From Novosphingobium mangrovisedimenti (GTDB lineage: Bacteria; Pseudomonadota; Alphaproteobacteria; Sphingomonadales; Sphingomonadaceae), in assembly GCF_025153475.1 (NCBI RefSeq), contig NZ_JANZXA010000011.1, forward strand, positions 62,001 through 126,000: a DNA stretch of 64,000 nucleotides, written 5' to 3'. Shown one piece after another: positions 15,381-25,800 of the stretch. Positions within the stretch are counted from its first letter, which is position 1, and each line of letters begins with the position of its first letter. The position numbers were made by a program, and so were the translations under genes. The notes beneath the pieces were generated by a model, which did no database searches, was not told the origin of the DNA, and was given only the letters and a program-made list of their open reading frames with translations.

Positions 15381-17735
15381 ATGGACCTGGACCGTTTCCT
15401 GCCTTTGCTGATCGGACTGCTGCTGGGGGCCTGGACGCTCGTGGCGGCCTGGGCCGTGCTTTCGGCGCGCGCGCGGGAGAAGCGGACGGAAAACCAGCTG
15501 CGTTCGGCCCGGCGTCTCGCCCGCATGATCGAGGAATCGCCGGCGCTGCCGCTGCTGGTGCGCTCCGACGGTCGGATCGAGGCGAGCCCGCGTCTGGCGC
15601 AGTGGCTCGGGATCGATGCCGTGCCGCAATACCTCTCCGAACTCGACGGCGAAGGCCGTGGTCTGCCCAAGGACAAGCTGGACGAGCTGACCGAGGCGGT
15701 CCGGCGCTGCCAGAAGACGGCGGTGCCCTTTCGCATGGTGGTGACGCCCGAGGGCTCGACGCGCAGCCTGGCGCTGCGGGGGCATCTCGCCGACCCTCAG
15801 GTTTCCCCGGGCGGCGCCGCGCTGGTGTGGATATTCGATTTCAGCGACAGCGAGACCGAACTCAGCCGCCTGCGCGAGGAAGCGGCGCGGGCTCAGGGCG
15901 ACTTCCATGCGCTGGTTTCGCTGATCGAGGCTGCGCCGATGCCGATGTGGTTCCGCCGTCCCGACGGTGAACTGCAACTGGTCAACTCCGCCTATGTCGC
16001 GGCCGTCGGTGCGGAAAGTGCCGAAAAGGTCGTCGCCGGCGGGGTGGAACTGATCGAGGCGGCAGACGGGGTGACGCCGGCGCAAGTGGCGCGGCAGGCC
16101 GTCGCGAAGGGCGCTCCGATCGAGCGAATCGTACAGACCACGATTGCCGGACAGCGCCGGGCGTTGCGCGTCAGCGACCTGCCGCTCGGCGAAGACGGTA
16201 TTGCCGGCTACGCGGTGGACATCGAGGACATGGAGGAGATGTCCCGCTCGTTCCGCGCGTTCCGTGATGCCCAGCGGGCTATGCTGGACCAGCTTTCCGC
16301 CGGTGTCGCGCAGTTCGATGCGAAGAAGCGGCTCGCGTTCGCCAACCAGCCTTTCCAGCGCCTGTTCCGCCTTTCCGCGCGCAGCCTGAAGGACCCGCCG
16401 GCCTTCGAGCGCCTGCTCGATGCCGCGCGCGATGTCGGGCGCGTGCCCGAAGTGCGCGACTTTCCGGCGTGGCGCCGCGAAAAGGGAGCATGGTTCTCGA
16501 CCGGAGACACCCACGAGGAAGCCTGGTCGCTGGCGGATGGCACGCACTTGCGCATCGTCGCGCAGCCCTTGCCCGATGGCGGACTGCTGCTGATCGTCGA
16601 GGATCGCACCGAGCAACTGCGGCTCTCGGCGATCCGCGACACCATGCTGCGCACCCGTACCGCGACGTTCGACAGCCTGTTCGAGTCGATTGCCGTCTTC
16701 GCGCCCGACGGGCGGATGCAGACCTGGAACCGGCGCTTCGCGGCCGACTGGGGCCTCGACAGCGAGTTTCTCGACACGCATCCGCATGTCGAAAGCCTGC
16801 TCAAGAAGATCGCCTCGCGCCTCAAGCGGCCGGTCGAGGCGGAGACTGTGGGCAATGTCGTGCGCGCCGCCACGCTCGACCGCACGCAGAAGGGTGGTCG
16901 GATCGCGCTGGCGGACGGCCGCATTCTCGAATTCGCGGGCGTGCCGCTGCCCGATGGCAACGGCCTGCTGGCAGTGCTCGACATCACCGCCTCGCAAAAG
17001 GCCGAGGACGCCCTGCGTGAAAGCAACGCGGCGCTGATCGAGGCCGACGCGATCAAGACCCGCTTCCTTGCCAACATGAGCTACGAGCTGCGCAATCCGC
17101 TCAATTCCATCGGTGGCTTTGCCGAGATGCTCGAGGCGGGGCTGGGCGGGGACCTTTCCGAATCCGGCAAGGACTACGTCGGCTCGATCCTCGAAGCCTC
17201 GGCACAGCTCGGCGAGCATATCGACAGCCTGCTCGACCTTTCGCAGAGCGAAGCGGGGATGCTTCCGCTCAAAAAGGAAGACATCGACGTGATGCCCTTC
17301 GTGCGCGGCGTCGTGGAAGAGCGCGCGGTACGGATCGGGAAGGCCGGACTGACGCTGGACCTGCAGGCGAACGGGCTGATCCGCACCTTGTCGGCAGACC
17401 GCCGGCGGCTCGCCCGCGCGATCGGCCACCTGGTCGACAACGCGATTGCCGCAAGCCCGCGCGGAAGCCGCATCCTCGTACAGGTGTCGCGGCGCAAGGC
17501 GGGAGATGCCGATCTGGTGCGGATACTCGTGCAGGATCAGGGCAAGGGCATGGATGGGCGGAGCCTTGCCCGCGCGCTCGAAGGGATGAAGGTGAGCGCC
17601 GACGGCAAGAGCGTCGAGCGCCGGCAGGGGCTGGGCCTGCCGCTGGCGCGCCAGTTGGTGGAAGCCCACGGCGGCACGCTCAAGCTGGTGTCGGAACCCG
17701 GCAAGGGCACCAGCGCGATCATCGAACTGCCGTGA
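15381..17735 (+). CDS. divL: DivL-type cell-cycle kinase with Tyr in place of the phospho-acceptor His
   Basis: A membrane-anchored sensor kinase of about 784 residues: one N-terminal membrane segment (about 8-28), several PAS-like domains between about 40 and 540, then dimerisation and ATPase domains. In the H-box, the sequence is FLANMSYELRNPLNSI: Tyr568 (codon 17082-17084) stands where kinases have His. This is the hallmark of Caulobacter DivL (Tyr550), which controls CckA and so CtrA activity. The ATPase domain keeps VDNAIAAS, DQGKGM and GLGLPLARQLVEAHGG. Start is ATG 15381 (GTG 15375 possible). The stop overlaps tsaE. Assignment rests on the tyrosine, length and domain order. Confidence 0.85.
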   Translation: MDLDRFLPLLIGLLLGAWTLVAAWAVLSARAREKRTENQLRSARRLARMIEESPALPLLVRSDGRIEASPRLAQWLGIDAVPQYLSELDGEGRGLPKDKLDELTEAVRRCQKTAVPFRMVVTPEGSTRSLALRGHLADPQVSPGGAALVWIFDFSDSETELSRLREEAARAQGDFHALVSLIEAAPMPMWFRRPDGELQLVNSAYVAAVGAESAEKVVAGGVELIEAADGVTPAQVARQAVAKGAPIERIVQTTIAGQRRALRVSDLPLGEDGIAGYAVDIEDMEEMSRSFRAFRDAQRAMLDQLSAGVAQFDAKKRLAFANQPFQRLFRLSARSLKDPPAFERLLDAARDVGRVPEVRDFPAWRREKGAWFSTGDTHEEAWSLADGTHLRIVAQPLPDGGLLLIVEDRTEQLRLSAIRDTMLRTRTATFDSLFESIAVFAPDGRMQTWNRRFAADWGLDSEFLDTHPHVESLLKKIASRLKRPVEAETVGNVVRAATLDRTQKGGRIALADGRILEFAGVPLPDGNGLLAVLDITASQKAEDALRESNAALIEADAIKTRFLANMSYELRNPLNSIGGFAEMLEAGLGGDLSESGKDYVGSILEASAQLGEHIDSLLDLSQSEAGMLPLKKEDIDVMPFVRGVVEERAVRIGKAGLTLDLQANGLIRTLSADRRRLARAIGHLVDNAIAASPRGSRILVQVSRRKAGDADLVRILVQDQGKGMDGRSLARALEGMKVSADGKSVERRQGLGLPLARQLVEAHGGTLKLVSEPGKGTSAIIELP

Positions 17736-18178
17736 CGATCGACCTGCCAGACCTGGCGGCGATGGAGTGCCTCGGCCGGGACATCGCCGCGCGGCTGAGG
17801 CCCGGTGACGTGGTCGCGCTTTCCGGAGGTCTCGGCGCCGGCAAGACGACGCTGGCGCGCGCGATCATCGCCGGGCTCGGACACGAGGGCGAGGTGCCGT
17901 CCCCCAGCTTCGCGATCGTCGAGCTTTATGATCCGCCCGCGGTTCGCCTTCCGCTGGTCCATGCCGACTTCTATCGTCTGAACGATCCGCAGGAAGCCGG
18001 GGAGATCGGGCTGGACGACTATCGCGAGGGCGCTGCGCTGATCGCCGAATGGCCCGATCACGCCGGCGGGTTCGCGCACGAGCCGGGTTGCCTTTCGGTC
18101 ACGCTCGAAGTTGCGGACGAGGGCAGGATCGCCATTGTCGAAGGCGGGGCCGATTGGCTAGGGCGATTGCCACGATGA
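17732..18178 (+). CDS. tsaE: tRNA threonylcarbamoyladenosine biosynthesis ATPase TsaE
   Basis: TsaE is the ATPase that works with TsaB and TsaD to place threonylcarbamoyl on A37 of ANN-decoding tRNAs. The 148-residue protein has the P-loop GGLGAGKTT, the PSPSF motif and HADFYRL, which are diagnostic for the family. It starts with GTG 17732 within the divL stop codon and ends in an ATGA overlap with amgK. Its position between a cell-cycle kinase and cell-wall recycling genes is by coupling, not by shared pathway. Confidence 0.95.
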   Translation: MTIDLPDLAAMECLGRDIAARLRPGDVVALSGGLGAGKTTLARAIIAGLGHEGEVPSPSFAIVELYDPPAVRLPLVHADFYRLNDPQEAGEIGLDDYREGAALIAEWPDHAGGFAHEPGCLSVTLEVADEGRIAIVEGGADWLGRLPR

Positions 18179-19170
18179 CGACTCCGCCCGATCTGCCCGC
18201 AGACCTCGATTCCTTTCTCGCAACGGCCGGCTGGGCCGGGGCCTTGATCGAGCCTTTGCCTGGCGACGCTTCGTTCCGCCGCTATTTCCGCATCCGCCGG
18301 GTGAATGGCGACACCGCCATGCTGATGGATGCCCCGCCGCCGAACGAGGACCCCGGTCCGTTCCTGCGCGCGGCGCGCTGGCTCGAGGCGAACGGCATGC
18401 GCGCGCCACGCATCCTCGCCGAAAAGGCGGACCGGGGGCTGGTGCTGCTCGAGGATTTCGGGACCGCGCGCATGCGCGACTACCTCGACGAGTGGCCGGC
18501 CGATGAACAGGCCGTCTATGCCGGCGCGGTCGATGCGCTGGTGAACCTGCACGGCCTGCCGCCCGGCCCTTTCCGCGACTATTCGATGAGCGAATATCAG
18601 CGCGAGGCACGGCTGTTCGTCGACTGGTACTGCCCCGCGCGCAACCTCTACGTGGATGCCCCCGGCTTCGTCGCGGCGTGGGAAGCGGCACTGGGTGACA
18701 TGCTGCCGCGCCAGCGCCCCGGCGTTACGGTGCTGCGCGACTACCATGCCGAGAACATCATGCTGCTGGGTTCCCTGGAACGGCAGGGGCTGCTCGATTT
18801 CCAGGATGCGCTCGTCGGCCATCCCGCCTATGATCTGGTGTCGTTGCTGCAGGATGCCCGGCGCGATGTCTCGCCCAAACTGGAATTGAAGATGTTCGAT
18901 CGCTACGTGCGCGCGTCCGGCGTTGACGCTGAACCTTTCCTGGCCGATTACGCACGCCTCGGTGCGCAGCGCAACACCAAGATCATCGGCATTTTCGTGC
19001 GGCTCTGGCGGCGCGACGGCAAGGCACGCTACCTCGACCTGATTCCGCGCGTCTGGGCGCTGCTGGAACGCGATCTCGCGCACCCCGCGCTGGCGCCGGT
19101 CGCAGCATGGTTCGATGCCAATATTCCCGCCGAACTGCGCGCGGCCAATGGGGGGCGCTTCGAGCTATGA
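18175..19170 (+). CDS. amgK: N-acetylmuramate/N-acetylglucosamine anomeric kinase AmgK
   Basis: AmgK phosphorylates the anomeric position of MurNAc (and GlcNAc) released in peptidoglycan recycling. The 331-residue protein has the aminoglycoside-phosphotransferase fold: GDASFRRYFRI near the N-terminus, VLLEDFG at the hinge, catalytic loop LRDYHAENIMLL and metal-binding LDFQDALVGHPAYDL. The start is ATG 18175, in the ATGA junction with tsaE; its own stop overlaps murU by 4 bases. Adjacent murU makes the recycling assignment firm. In organisms with this pathway it bypasses MurA, which gives intrinsic fosfomycin tolerance. Confidence 0.93.
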   Translation: MTTPPDLPADLDSFLATAGWAGALIEPLPGDASFRRYFRIRRVNGDTAMLMDAPPPNEDPGPFLRAARWLEANGMRAPRILAEKADRGLVLLEDFGTARMRDYLDEWPADEQAVYAGAVDALVNLHGLPPGPFRDYSMSEYQREARLFVDWYCPARNLYVDAPGFVAAWEAALGDMLPRQRPGVTVLRDYHAENIMLLGSLERQGLLDFQDALVGHPAYDLVSLLQDARRDVSPKLELKMFDRYVRASGVDAEPFLADYARLGAQRNTKIIGIFVRLWRRDGKARYLDLIPRVWALLERDLAHPALAPVAAWFDANIPAELRAANGGRFEL

Positions 19171-19892
19171 CCGGAAAACCGCTCGCGAGCGATACCGCGA
19201 TGATCCTGGCCGCCGGGCTGGGCAAGCGCATGCGCCCGCTCACCGCGCATCAGCCCAAGCCGCTCGTACGCGTGGCTGGCAGGTCGCTGATCGACCACGC
19301 GCTCGACAAGCTGGAAGGAGCGGGAATCGACCATGCGGTGGTCAATGTGCACTATCTCGCGGATGCGCTGGAAGGGCACTTCAAGGCCCGCACAAGGGCG
19401 CCGCAGGTGGTCGTTTCGGACGAGCGCGAAAAGTTGCTGGAGACCGGCGGCGGGTTGGTCAAGGCGGCGCCGCTGCTGCCCGATCCGTTTTTCTGCCTCA
19501 ACAGCGACAATATCTGGCTCGACGGGCCGAATGACGTGTTCAGCGAGCTTTCGCAGGCCTGGGACCCGGAGCGCATGGACGCCTTGCTTCTGCTTGTGCC
19601 TCATCCGCGCGCCATGAACTATCGCGGCGACGGCGATTTCCATCTCGATCCCGAGGGGCGCGTGACGCGCCGCAAGCGCGGGTATGTCGCGCCGTTCATC
19701 TACACCGGCATCCAGCTCGTTTCGCACCGTTTGCTGCGCGACGCGCCGGAAGGGCCGTTCTCCACGAACCTGCTGTGGACCCGCGCGATCGAGGAAGGCC
19801 GCCTCTACGGCATTTCGCATATGGGCCTGTGGTTCGAAGTGGGTGATCCGGGCGCGATCAAACCCACCGAGGAATGGTTGACCCGTGCCTGA
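19167..19892 (+). CDS. murU: N-acetylmuramate alpha-1-phosphate uridylyltransferase MurU
   Basis: MurU converts MurNAc-1-phosphate and UTP to UDP-MurNAc, the second step of the AmgK/MurU shortcut. The 241-residue nucleotidyltransferase has the signature ILAAGLGKRMRPLTAHQPKPL, the metal aspartate region NSDNIW and GLWFEVGDP near the C-terminus. The start ATG 19167 lies in the amgK stop, and the 3' end overlaps addB by 8 bases. The short length without a left-handed helix domain fits MurU rather than GlmU. Confidence 0.93.
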   Translation: MTGKPLASDTAMILAAGLGKRMRPLTAHQPKPLVRVAGRSLIDHALDKLEGAGIDHAVVNVHYLADALEGHFKARTRAPQVVVSDEREKLLETGGGLVKAAPLLPDPFFCLNSDNIWLDGPNDVFSELSQAWDPERMDALLLLVPHPRAMNYRGDGDFHLDPEGRVTRRKRGYVAPFIYTGIQLVSHRLLRDAPEGPFSTNLLWTRAIEEGRLYGISHMGLWFEVGDPGAIKPTEEWLTRA

Positions 19893-22875
19893 ACGGGCAG
19901 GGCCCAGGGTTTACTCGATTGCCGCCCATCGCGGTTTCGCGGATGCCCTCGTGGCGGGGCTGGCGCCGCGCTACGCCGAGCCGGAACTGGGCCTTGCCCG
20001 CCTGACGCTGCTGCTGCCGAGTCGTCGCACCGTGCGCACGGTGACGGAGGCCTTCGTGCGCCATTCCGGAGCCCATTCGAGCCAGGGCCTGCTGTTGCCG
20101 CGCATGGTCGTGGTGGGCGACCTCGATCTCGACGAGACGTTGGGCCCTCTGCTCGATCCGCTTGGCGCGGCGGATATTCCGCCCGCGGCCGATCAGACGC
20201 GCCGCTGGCTGCGCCTTGCCCACTACCTTCGCGAGGTCGAGGGCGACAAGGCGGGGAAGGGGGCGGGCCTGCTGCGCCGCGCATGGGAAATCGGGCGCAG
20301 CATGGATCGCCTGCTGGTCGAGGGGATCGCGCCGATCGATCTGATGTCCGAAAAGGTCATCGGCATCGTCGGTGATCTGGCCGGGCACTGGAGCGACAAT
20401 ACCCGCGCCTTCCTCATGGTGCAGCAATACTGGATCGCCGAACTGGCGGGGCGGGGCGAGATCGACGCGCCGGAACGCCGCAACCGCCTGTTCGAACACG
20501 CGGCCCGGCGCTGGCGCGAGGCGCCGCCGCCGCATCCCGTTGTCGCCGCGGGTGTGACCAGCGCATCGCCGGCACTGGCGCGATTGCTGCGCGTGGTGAG
20601 CGAACTGGAACGGGGCAGCGTGATCCTGCCCGATCTCGATCTCTCGCTTGCCGCCGATGTCTGGGACGAACTGGGCACCGCCGGCGCGCCCGCCGACAAG
20701 GACGACCCGCCCTTCGGCAGGCACGACGCGGTCACGCATCCGCAATACCATCTCAAGCTACTGCTGCACCGCATGGGCATCGCCCGCGAGGAGGTGCAGC
20801 CATGGCATCGGGCGGGATTGTCTGCTGCACCGTCGCTGCGCAGCAAAGTTATATCCAACCTGTTCCTGCCGCCGCGCGCTTCGGCGGCCTGGGCAGGGCT
20901 CAAGCCCGAGCACCGTCGCTTGTCCGGCGTGCGCCTGATGGAATGCGCGCATCCCGGCGAGGAAGCGCAGGCGATTGCCGTGCTGATCCGTCAGGCGCTG
21001 GAAGTGCCGGAACGGCGCGTTGCGCTCGTCACACCCGACCGGGGGCTGGCGGCACGGGTTGTCGCGCACTTGCAGCGCTGGGGTATCGAGGCCGACGATA
21101 CGGCAGGCCGCCCCTTGCCGCAGACCGCGGCGGGACGCCTTCTCCTCCTGCTGGCCGAAGCGGTCGGCGAACAGGCCGCGCCGGTCCCGCTCGTCGCGCT
21201 GCTGGTTCACCCGCTGGCGGGCGGCGGGGAAGGGCGCGCGCAATGGCTGGAGAATGCCCGCAAGCTCGATCTTGCCTTGCGCGGCCCGCGTCCGGGTGCA
21301 GGTCTTGCGCCGCTTGCCGCCAGGGCCGAAGAACACAAGCTGGGCGAATGGTGGGAGCGTATCGAGAGCATCCTCTCGCCGCTGTTCACGCTGGGGGAGG
21401 CGGAGCCGCTGTCCGCAACGCTCGGTGTGCTTGCCGATGCTGCGGAGGCGCTGTGCGGCGAGGCGCTCTGGGCCGGGCCGGACGGCCGCGCGCTGGGCGC
21501 CTTCGTGGAGGACTTGCGCGAGGCCGCCGATGCCGCCGGAACCCTGCTCGATCCGCGCGACCTTCATGCCGTGCTGCGCGATGCGATGGACCGGGTCTCC
21601 GTTCGCCCGCCCTGGGGCGGACATCCGCGCGTTGCGATCTACGGTCTGCTCGAAGCGCGCATGAGCCGCGCCGACCTCGTCATTTGCGGGGGACTCGTCG
21701 AAGGTGTCTGGCCGGCCAGTCCGGCGCAGGATTCGCTGCTACCTCCGGCCGTGCTGCGCGCGCTCGGCGTGCCGGGGGCGGACTTTCGCATTGGTCTTGC
21801 CGCGCACGACCTCGCCGCGGCATTGGGTGCGCCCGAAGTCATGCTCAGCTGGGCGCAGCGCGACGAGGGCGGACCGGTAATCGCTTCGCGCTTCGTCCTG
21901 CGCGTGCGGGCCATGCTGGGCGATCAGGTGGCCCGGCACCACGAAACGGAAGCGCTGCAACTGGCGCGCAAGCTCGATGAGGCGCTCCCGGTCCCGTCGC
22001 ATCCGCGCCCACAGCCGATGCCTTCGGCCGAGCAGCGCAAGGTCGACGTCTCGGTGACCGGGCTCGATCGTCTGCGGGGCGATCCCTACCAGTTCTACGC
22101 CAATGCGATCCTGCACCTGCGCGCGCTCGACGGACTCGATGCCGAACCGAGCGCTGCGTGGAAGGGTGAGGTCGCCCACCTTATCATGCAGCGCTGGCAC
22201 GAAGCGGGCGAGCCGCCCGGCGGGCTTCACGCCATTGCGCAGCAAGTGCTCTCGCAAGAGAACGCGCACCCGCTCATGCGCGTGCTGTGGTGGCCGCGCC
22301 TCTCCGCCGCGCTGGAGACCTTCGAGCGGATGATCCTCGATGCCAAGGCAGACGGACGCGAGGTGCTCGGCGTCGAGCAGTGGGGCGACATGCGCTACCG
22401 CGACGTGCGCATCCACGGGCGCGCCGACCGCATCGACCGCAAGGCGAACGGCACGCTGGCCGTGGTCGACTACAAGACCGGGCAGCCACCTTCGGGCAAG
22501 CGCGTGGAGGAAGGCTTCGCGCTGCAACTCGGGCTCATCGGCCTGATCGCCGAAGCCGACGGCTTCAAGGGCATCGACGGCAAGGTATCCGGTTTCGAAT
22601 ACTGGTCGATGGCCAAGGCCAAGGATGGGACGATGGGTTACCAGTTCGAACCGGTGCGCGAAGGCCGCAAGAAGTCTGGAATCTCGCGCGGCGAATTCCT
22701 TTCGACCACCGAAGTCTACCTGAACGATGCGCTCGACCGCTGGATTCTGGGCACGGAGCCTTTCACGGCGCGGCTCAATCCGGAGCTGGGCAGCTATGCC
22801 GACTACGATCAGCTGATGCGGCTCGACGAATGGCTCACCTCGCTCGGCGATCCCGGTGAAGAGGACAGGGCATGA
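19885..22875 (+). CDS. addB: double-strand break repair protein AddB (alphaproteobacterial type)
   Basis: AddB pairs with AddA in the helicase-nuclease that processes DNA ends for RecA. The 996-residue protein has the UvrD-like but degenerate helicase half expected of AddB and a C-terminal PD-(D/E)XK nuclease domain: GRADRIDRKANGTLAVVDYK followed by TG, where the Asp and Lys form the metal site. It begins at GTG 19885 inside murU and ends in an ATGA overlap with addA, which enforces coupled synthesis of the two subunits. Confidence 0.93.
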   Translation: MPERAGPRVYSIAAHRGFADALVAGLAPRYAEPELGLARLTLLLPSRRTVRTVTEAFVRHSGAHSSQGLLLPRMVVVGDLDLDETLGPLLDPLGAADIPPAADQTRRWLRLAHYLREVEGDKAGKGAGLLRRAWEIGRSMDRLLVEGIAPIDLMSEKVIGIVGDLAGHWSDNTRAFLMVQQYWIAELAGRGEIDAPERRNRLFEHAARRWREAPPPHPVVAAGVTSASPALARLLRVVSELERGSVILPDLDLSLAADVWDELGTAGAPADKDDPPFGRHDAVTHPQYHLKLLLHRMGIAREEVQPWHRAGLSAAPSLRSKVISNLFLPPRASAAWAGLKPEHRRLSGVRLMECAHPGEEAQAIAVLIRQALEVPERRVALVTPDRGLAARVVAHLQRWGIEADDTAGRPLPQTAAGRLLLLLAEAVGEQAAPVPLVALLVHPLAGGGEGRAQWLENARKLDLALRGPRPGAGLAPLAARAEEHKLGEWWERIESILSPLFTLGEAEPLSATLGVLADAAEALCGEALWAGPDGRALGAFVEDLREAADAAGTLLDPRDLHAVLRDAMDRVSVRPPWGGHPRVAIYGLLEARMSRADLVICGGLVEGVWPASPAQDSLLPPAVLRALGVPGADFRIGLAAHDLAAALGAPEVMLSWAQRDEGGPVIASRFVLRVRAMLGDQVARHHETEALQLARKLDEALPVPSHPRPQPMPSAEQRKVDVSVTGLDRLRGDPYQFYANAILHLRALDGLDAEPSAAWKGEVAHLIMQRWHEAGEPPGGLHAIAQQVLSQENAHPLMRVLWWPRLSAALETFERMILDAKADGREVLGVEQWGDMRYRDVRIHGRADRIDRKANGTLAVVDYKTGQPPSGKRVEEGFALQLGLIGLIAEADGFKGIDGKVSGFEYWSMAKAKDGTMGYQFEPVREGRKKSGISRGEFLSTTEVYLNDALDRWILGTEPFTARLNPELGSYADYDQLMRLDEWLTSLGDPGEEDRA

Positions 22876-25800
22876 GCGGCGCGGCGACTGTCCATCCGCT
22901 TCATGGCAACCAGCGCCGTGCAGTCGATCCGGGCGAAACGGTCTGGCTTTCCGCGTCGGCAGGCACGGGCAAGACGCAGGTGCTGTCCTCGCGCGTGCTG
23001 CGGCTCTTGCTGCAGCCGGGGGTGGAGCCCTCGCAGATCCTGTGCCTGACCTTCACCAAGGCCGGCGCGACCGAAATGGCCGCGCGCATCAACGGAACGC
23101 TGGCAGAATGGGTGCGGCTCGGCGATCCTGACCTGTTCGCGCGTCTGGAAGCGATCGGCGCGCCGACCGATGCGGGCACGATGGCGCATGCCCGCACGCT
23201 GTTCGCCGCCGTGCTCGATTGCCCGGGGGGCGGCCTCAGGATCGACACCATCCATGCGTTCTCGCAATGGCTGCTGGCGACCTTTCCGCTGGAGGCGGAC
23301 CTCATCCCCGGAAGCCGGCCGATGGAAGACCGCGAGCGCGTGCTGCTGGCGCGGCAGGTGCTGGCCGACCTGCTGGTCCACGCAGAGAGCGATCCCATGG
23401 GCGATCCGCAGTTGCTCAAGGCGGTGGAAGAGCTGTCGCTGCGCCACGGACCGGACGCGGTGGAGGGCTTTCTCCTGCGCTGTGCGTCCGCGCGCGCGGC
23501 CTGGATCGGGCCCGGAAGCTGGCAGGCAGGTGACATGCGCGCGAACGTGCTGCGCCTGCTCGGCCTGCCAGGCGATGCCGATGCGGACTGGCTGGCCGCC
23601 ATGTGCGGCGACGGGGAATTCGACCTGCAGTCGCTCCACCGCTGCATGGAGATCAACCACGAGTGGGGCACCAAGACCGGCCTTGCCGCGGTCGATGCGA
23701 TCAGCGAGTGGCTGTTGGGCGATGCTGCGCAGCGCGTCGAGGCGATCGATGCGCTCTCCGGCGTATTCCTGACCCAGAAGGGCGAACCGCGTTCGGGCAC
23801 GTCGCAGGAAAAGATCGATCCCGCCTATCGCGATTACAGCACGCGCGTGGTCGAGTGTATTGGCCGTGTCCGCGCGGCGGCGTCGCTGCTGGCGCTGGCG
23901 GAACGGCTCGTCCCCGCGCTGCGCCTCGGACGGGCTTTCGCGCTGGCCTGGGACGAGGCCAAGCAGCGCGAGGGCCTGATCGACTTCGACGACCAGATCC
24001 GCCGCGCCGCCGACCTGCTGGGCAACAAGGCGCAGGCGAACTGGATCCGCTACAAGCTCGACCGTCGCTTCGACCACATCCTCGTCGACGAGGCACAGGA
24101 CACCAATGCCGCGCAATGGGACATCATCTTCGCCATGGCCGAGGAGTTCTGGGCCGGGCTCGGCCAGCGCGGCGAAGTGATGCGCACGCTCTTCGTGGTG
24201 GGCGATTACAAGCAGGCGATCTTCCGTTTCCAGGGCACCAGCCCCGAGAATTTCCGCCGGGCGGCGGATCGCGTGCGGCGCGAGATGCTGCAGGCCGCGG
24301 AAAACGTGGAAATGCTGCGCAGCAACCAACGCGCGCGGCGCCTGATCGAGCTGGGTCTCGACCGCAGCTTCCGCACCGCGCAGGACGTGCTCGATTTCGT
24401 CGACCGGGCGATTGCCGGGATCGGCCATGAAAACTTCGGCCTCGACGAAGCGCCGGAACGCCACGAAGGGCAGGACCGTCCCGGCTACGTGGCCCTGTGG
24501 CAGCCGATCGGCGGCGCTGCGGAGGAAGACGAGGAGGTCGAGGAGCAGGAGGAGGGCACCGGCCAGACCTGGCTCTCGCGCCCTGACCGCCGGATGGCCG
24601 ACAACATTGCGCAGCAGGTCAGGACCTGGCTCGACCCGCTGGGGGATGGGTTCTCGCTGGTCAAGGGCAGGCCGCGCCGCGCGGATGCGGGCGACATCAT
24701 GGTGCTGGTACGCCAGCGCAAGGAGCTGGCCGGGCTGATCGTGGCGCGGCTCCATGCCGCGGGCGTGCCGGTGGCGGGTGTCGACCGTCTGCGTCTGGGC
24801 GCACCGCTGGCCGTAAAGGACCTTGTCGCTGCCCTGCGCTTCGCGGTGCAGCCGCTCGACGATCTCAATCTTGCCAGCCTGCTCGTGTCCCCGCTCGTGG
24901 GCTGGAGCCAGGAGCAATTGCTGCAACATGGCTATCGCAGCAAGCACACGCGCTTGTGGGAACACCTGCGCCGTTCGCGCGAGCCGGATGTTGCGGCAGT
25001 GCTGCAGCAACTGGGCGATCTGCTGGCGCTTGCAGACTACGAACCGCCGCAGGATCTGCTGCACTGGCTGCTGGTCGGGCCGTGGCAGGGGCGGCGCAGG
25101 TTCGTGGCGCGGCTCGGGACGGAGGCGAATGACCCGATCGACGAGCTGATCAATGCCGCAAAAGCCTATGTCGCGACCGACACGCCAAGTCTTGCCGGCT
25201 TCCTTGCCTGGTTCGATGCCGGCGATGGCGAGCTGAAGCGCGAGGCGGATAATGCCGCGGGTCTTGTGCGCGTGATGACCGTGCACGGGTCTAAAGGTCT
25301 GCAGGCGCCGATCGTCATTCTGGCCGATGCCACGGGCAATCCCGAAAGTGCCCGGGAACGGGGCATCGATCTGCCCGATCCCGCCAACGGGGCACGGGCT
25401 ATCCCTCTGCCGCCGCTTTCCAGGGAAGAGAAGCAGGGGCGCATCGCGGAACGTATCGAAGCCAACCGGCAGGCCGACGAGGAAGAACACTGGCGGCTGC
25501 TCTACGTGGCGATGACGCGGGCCGAGGAATCGCTGTTCGTCGGCGGTGCGCTGGGTGCGCGGGACAGGGAAGGGCCACCGCCAAAGAGCTGGTACGCCCG
25601 CCTGCGCGCGTTGTTCCCGCCCGAGGCGGAAATCGCGGACCCGATCTGGGGCGCGCGTTGCGAGCATGGCAATGCGCCGCGCCCGATTCCCGTCGAGGCC
25701 GCCGCCCCCGAACTGCCGCTCCGCGAACCGCTGCCGACGTGGCTGGAGCGTGCGCCGCCGGCCGAGCCGCGCCCGCCGCGCCCGCTGGCGCCTTCGGCGC

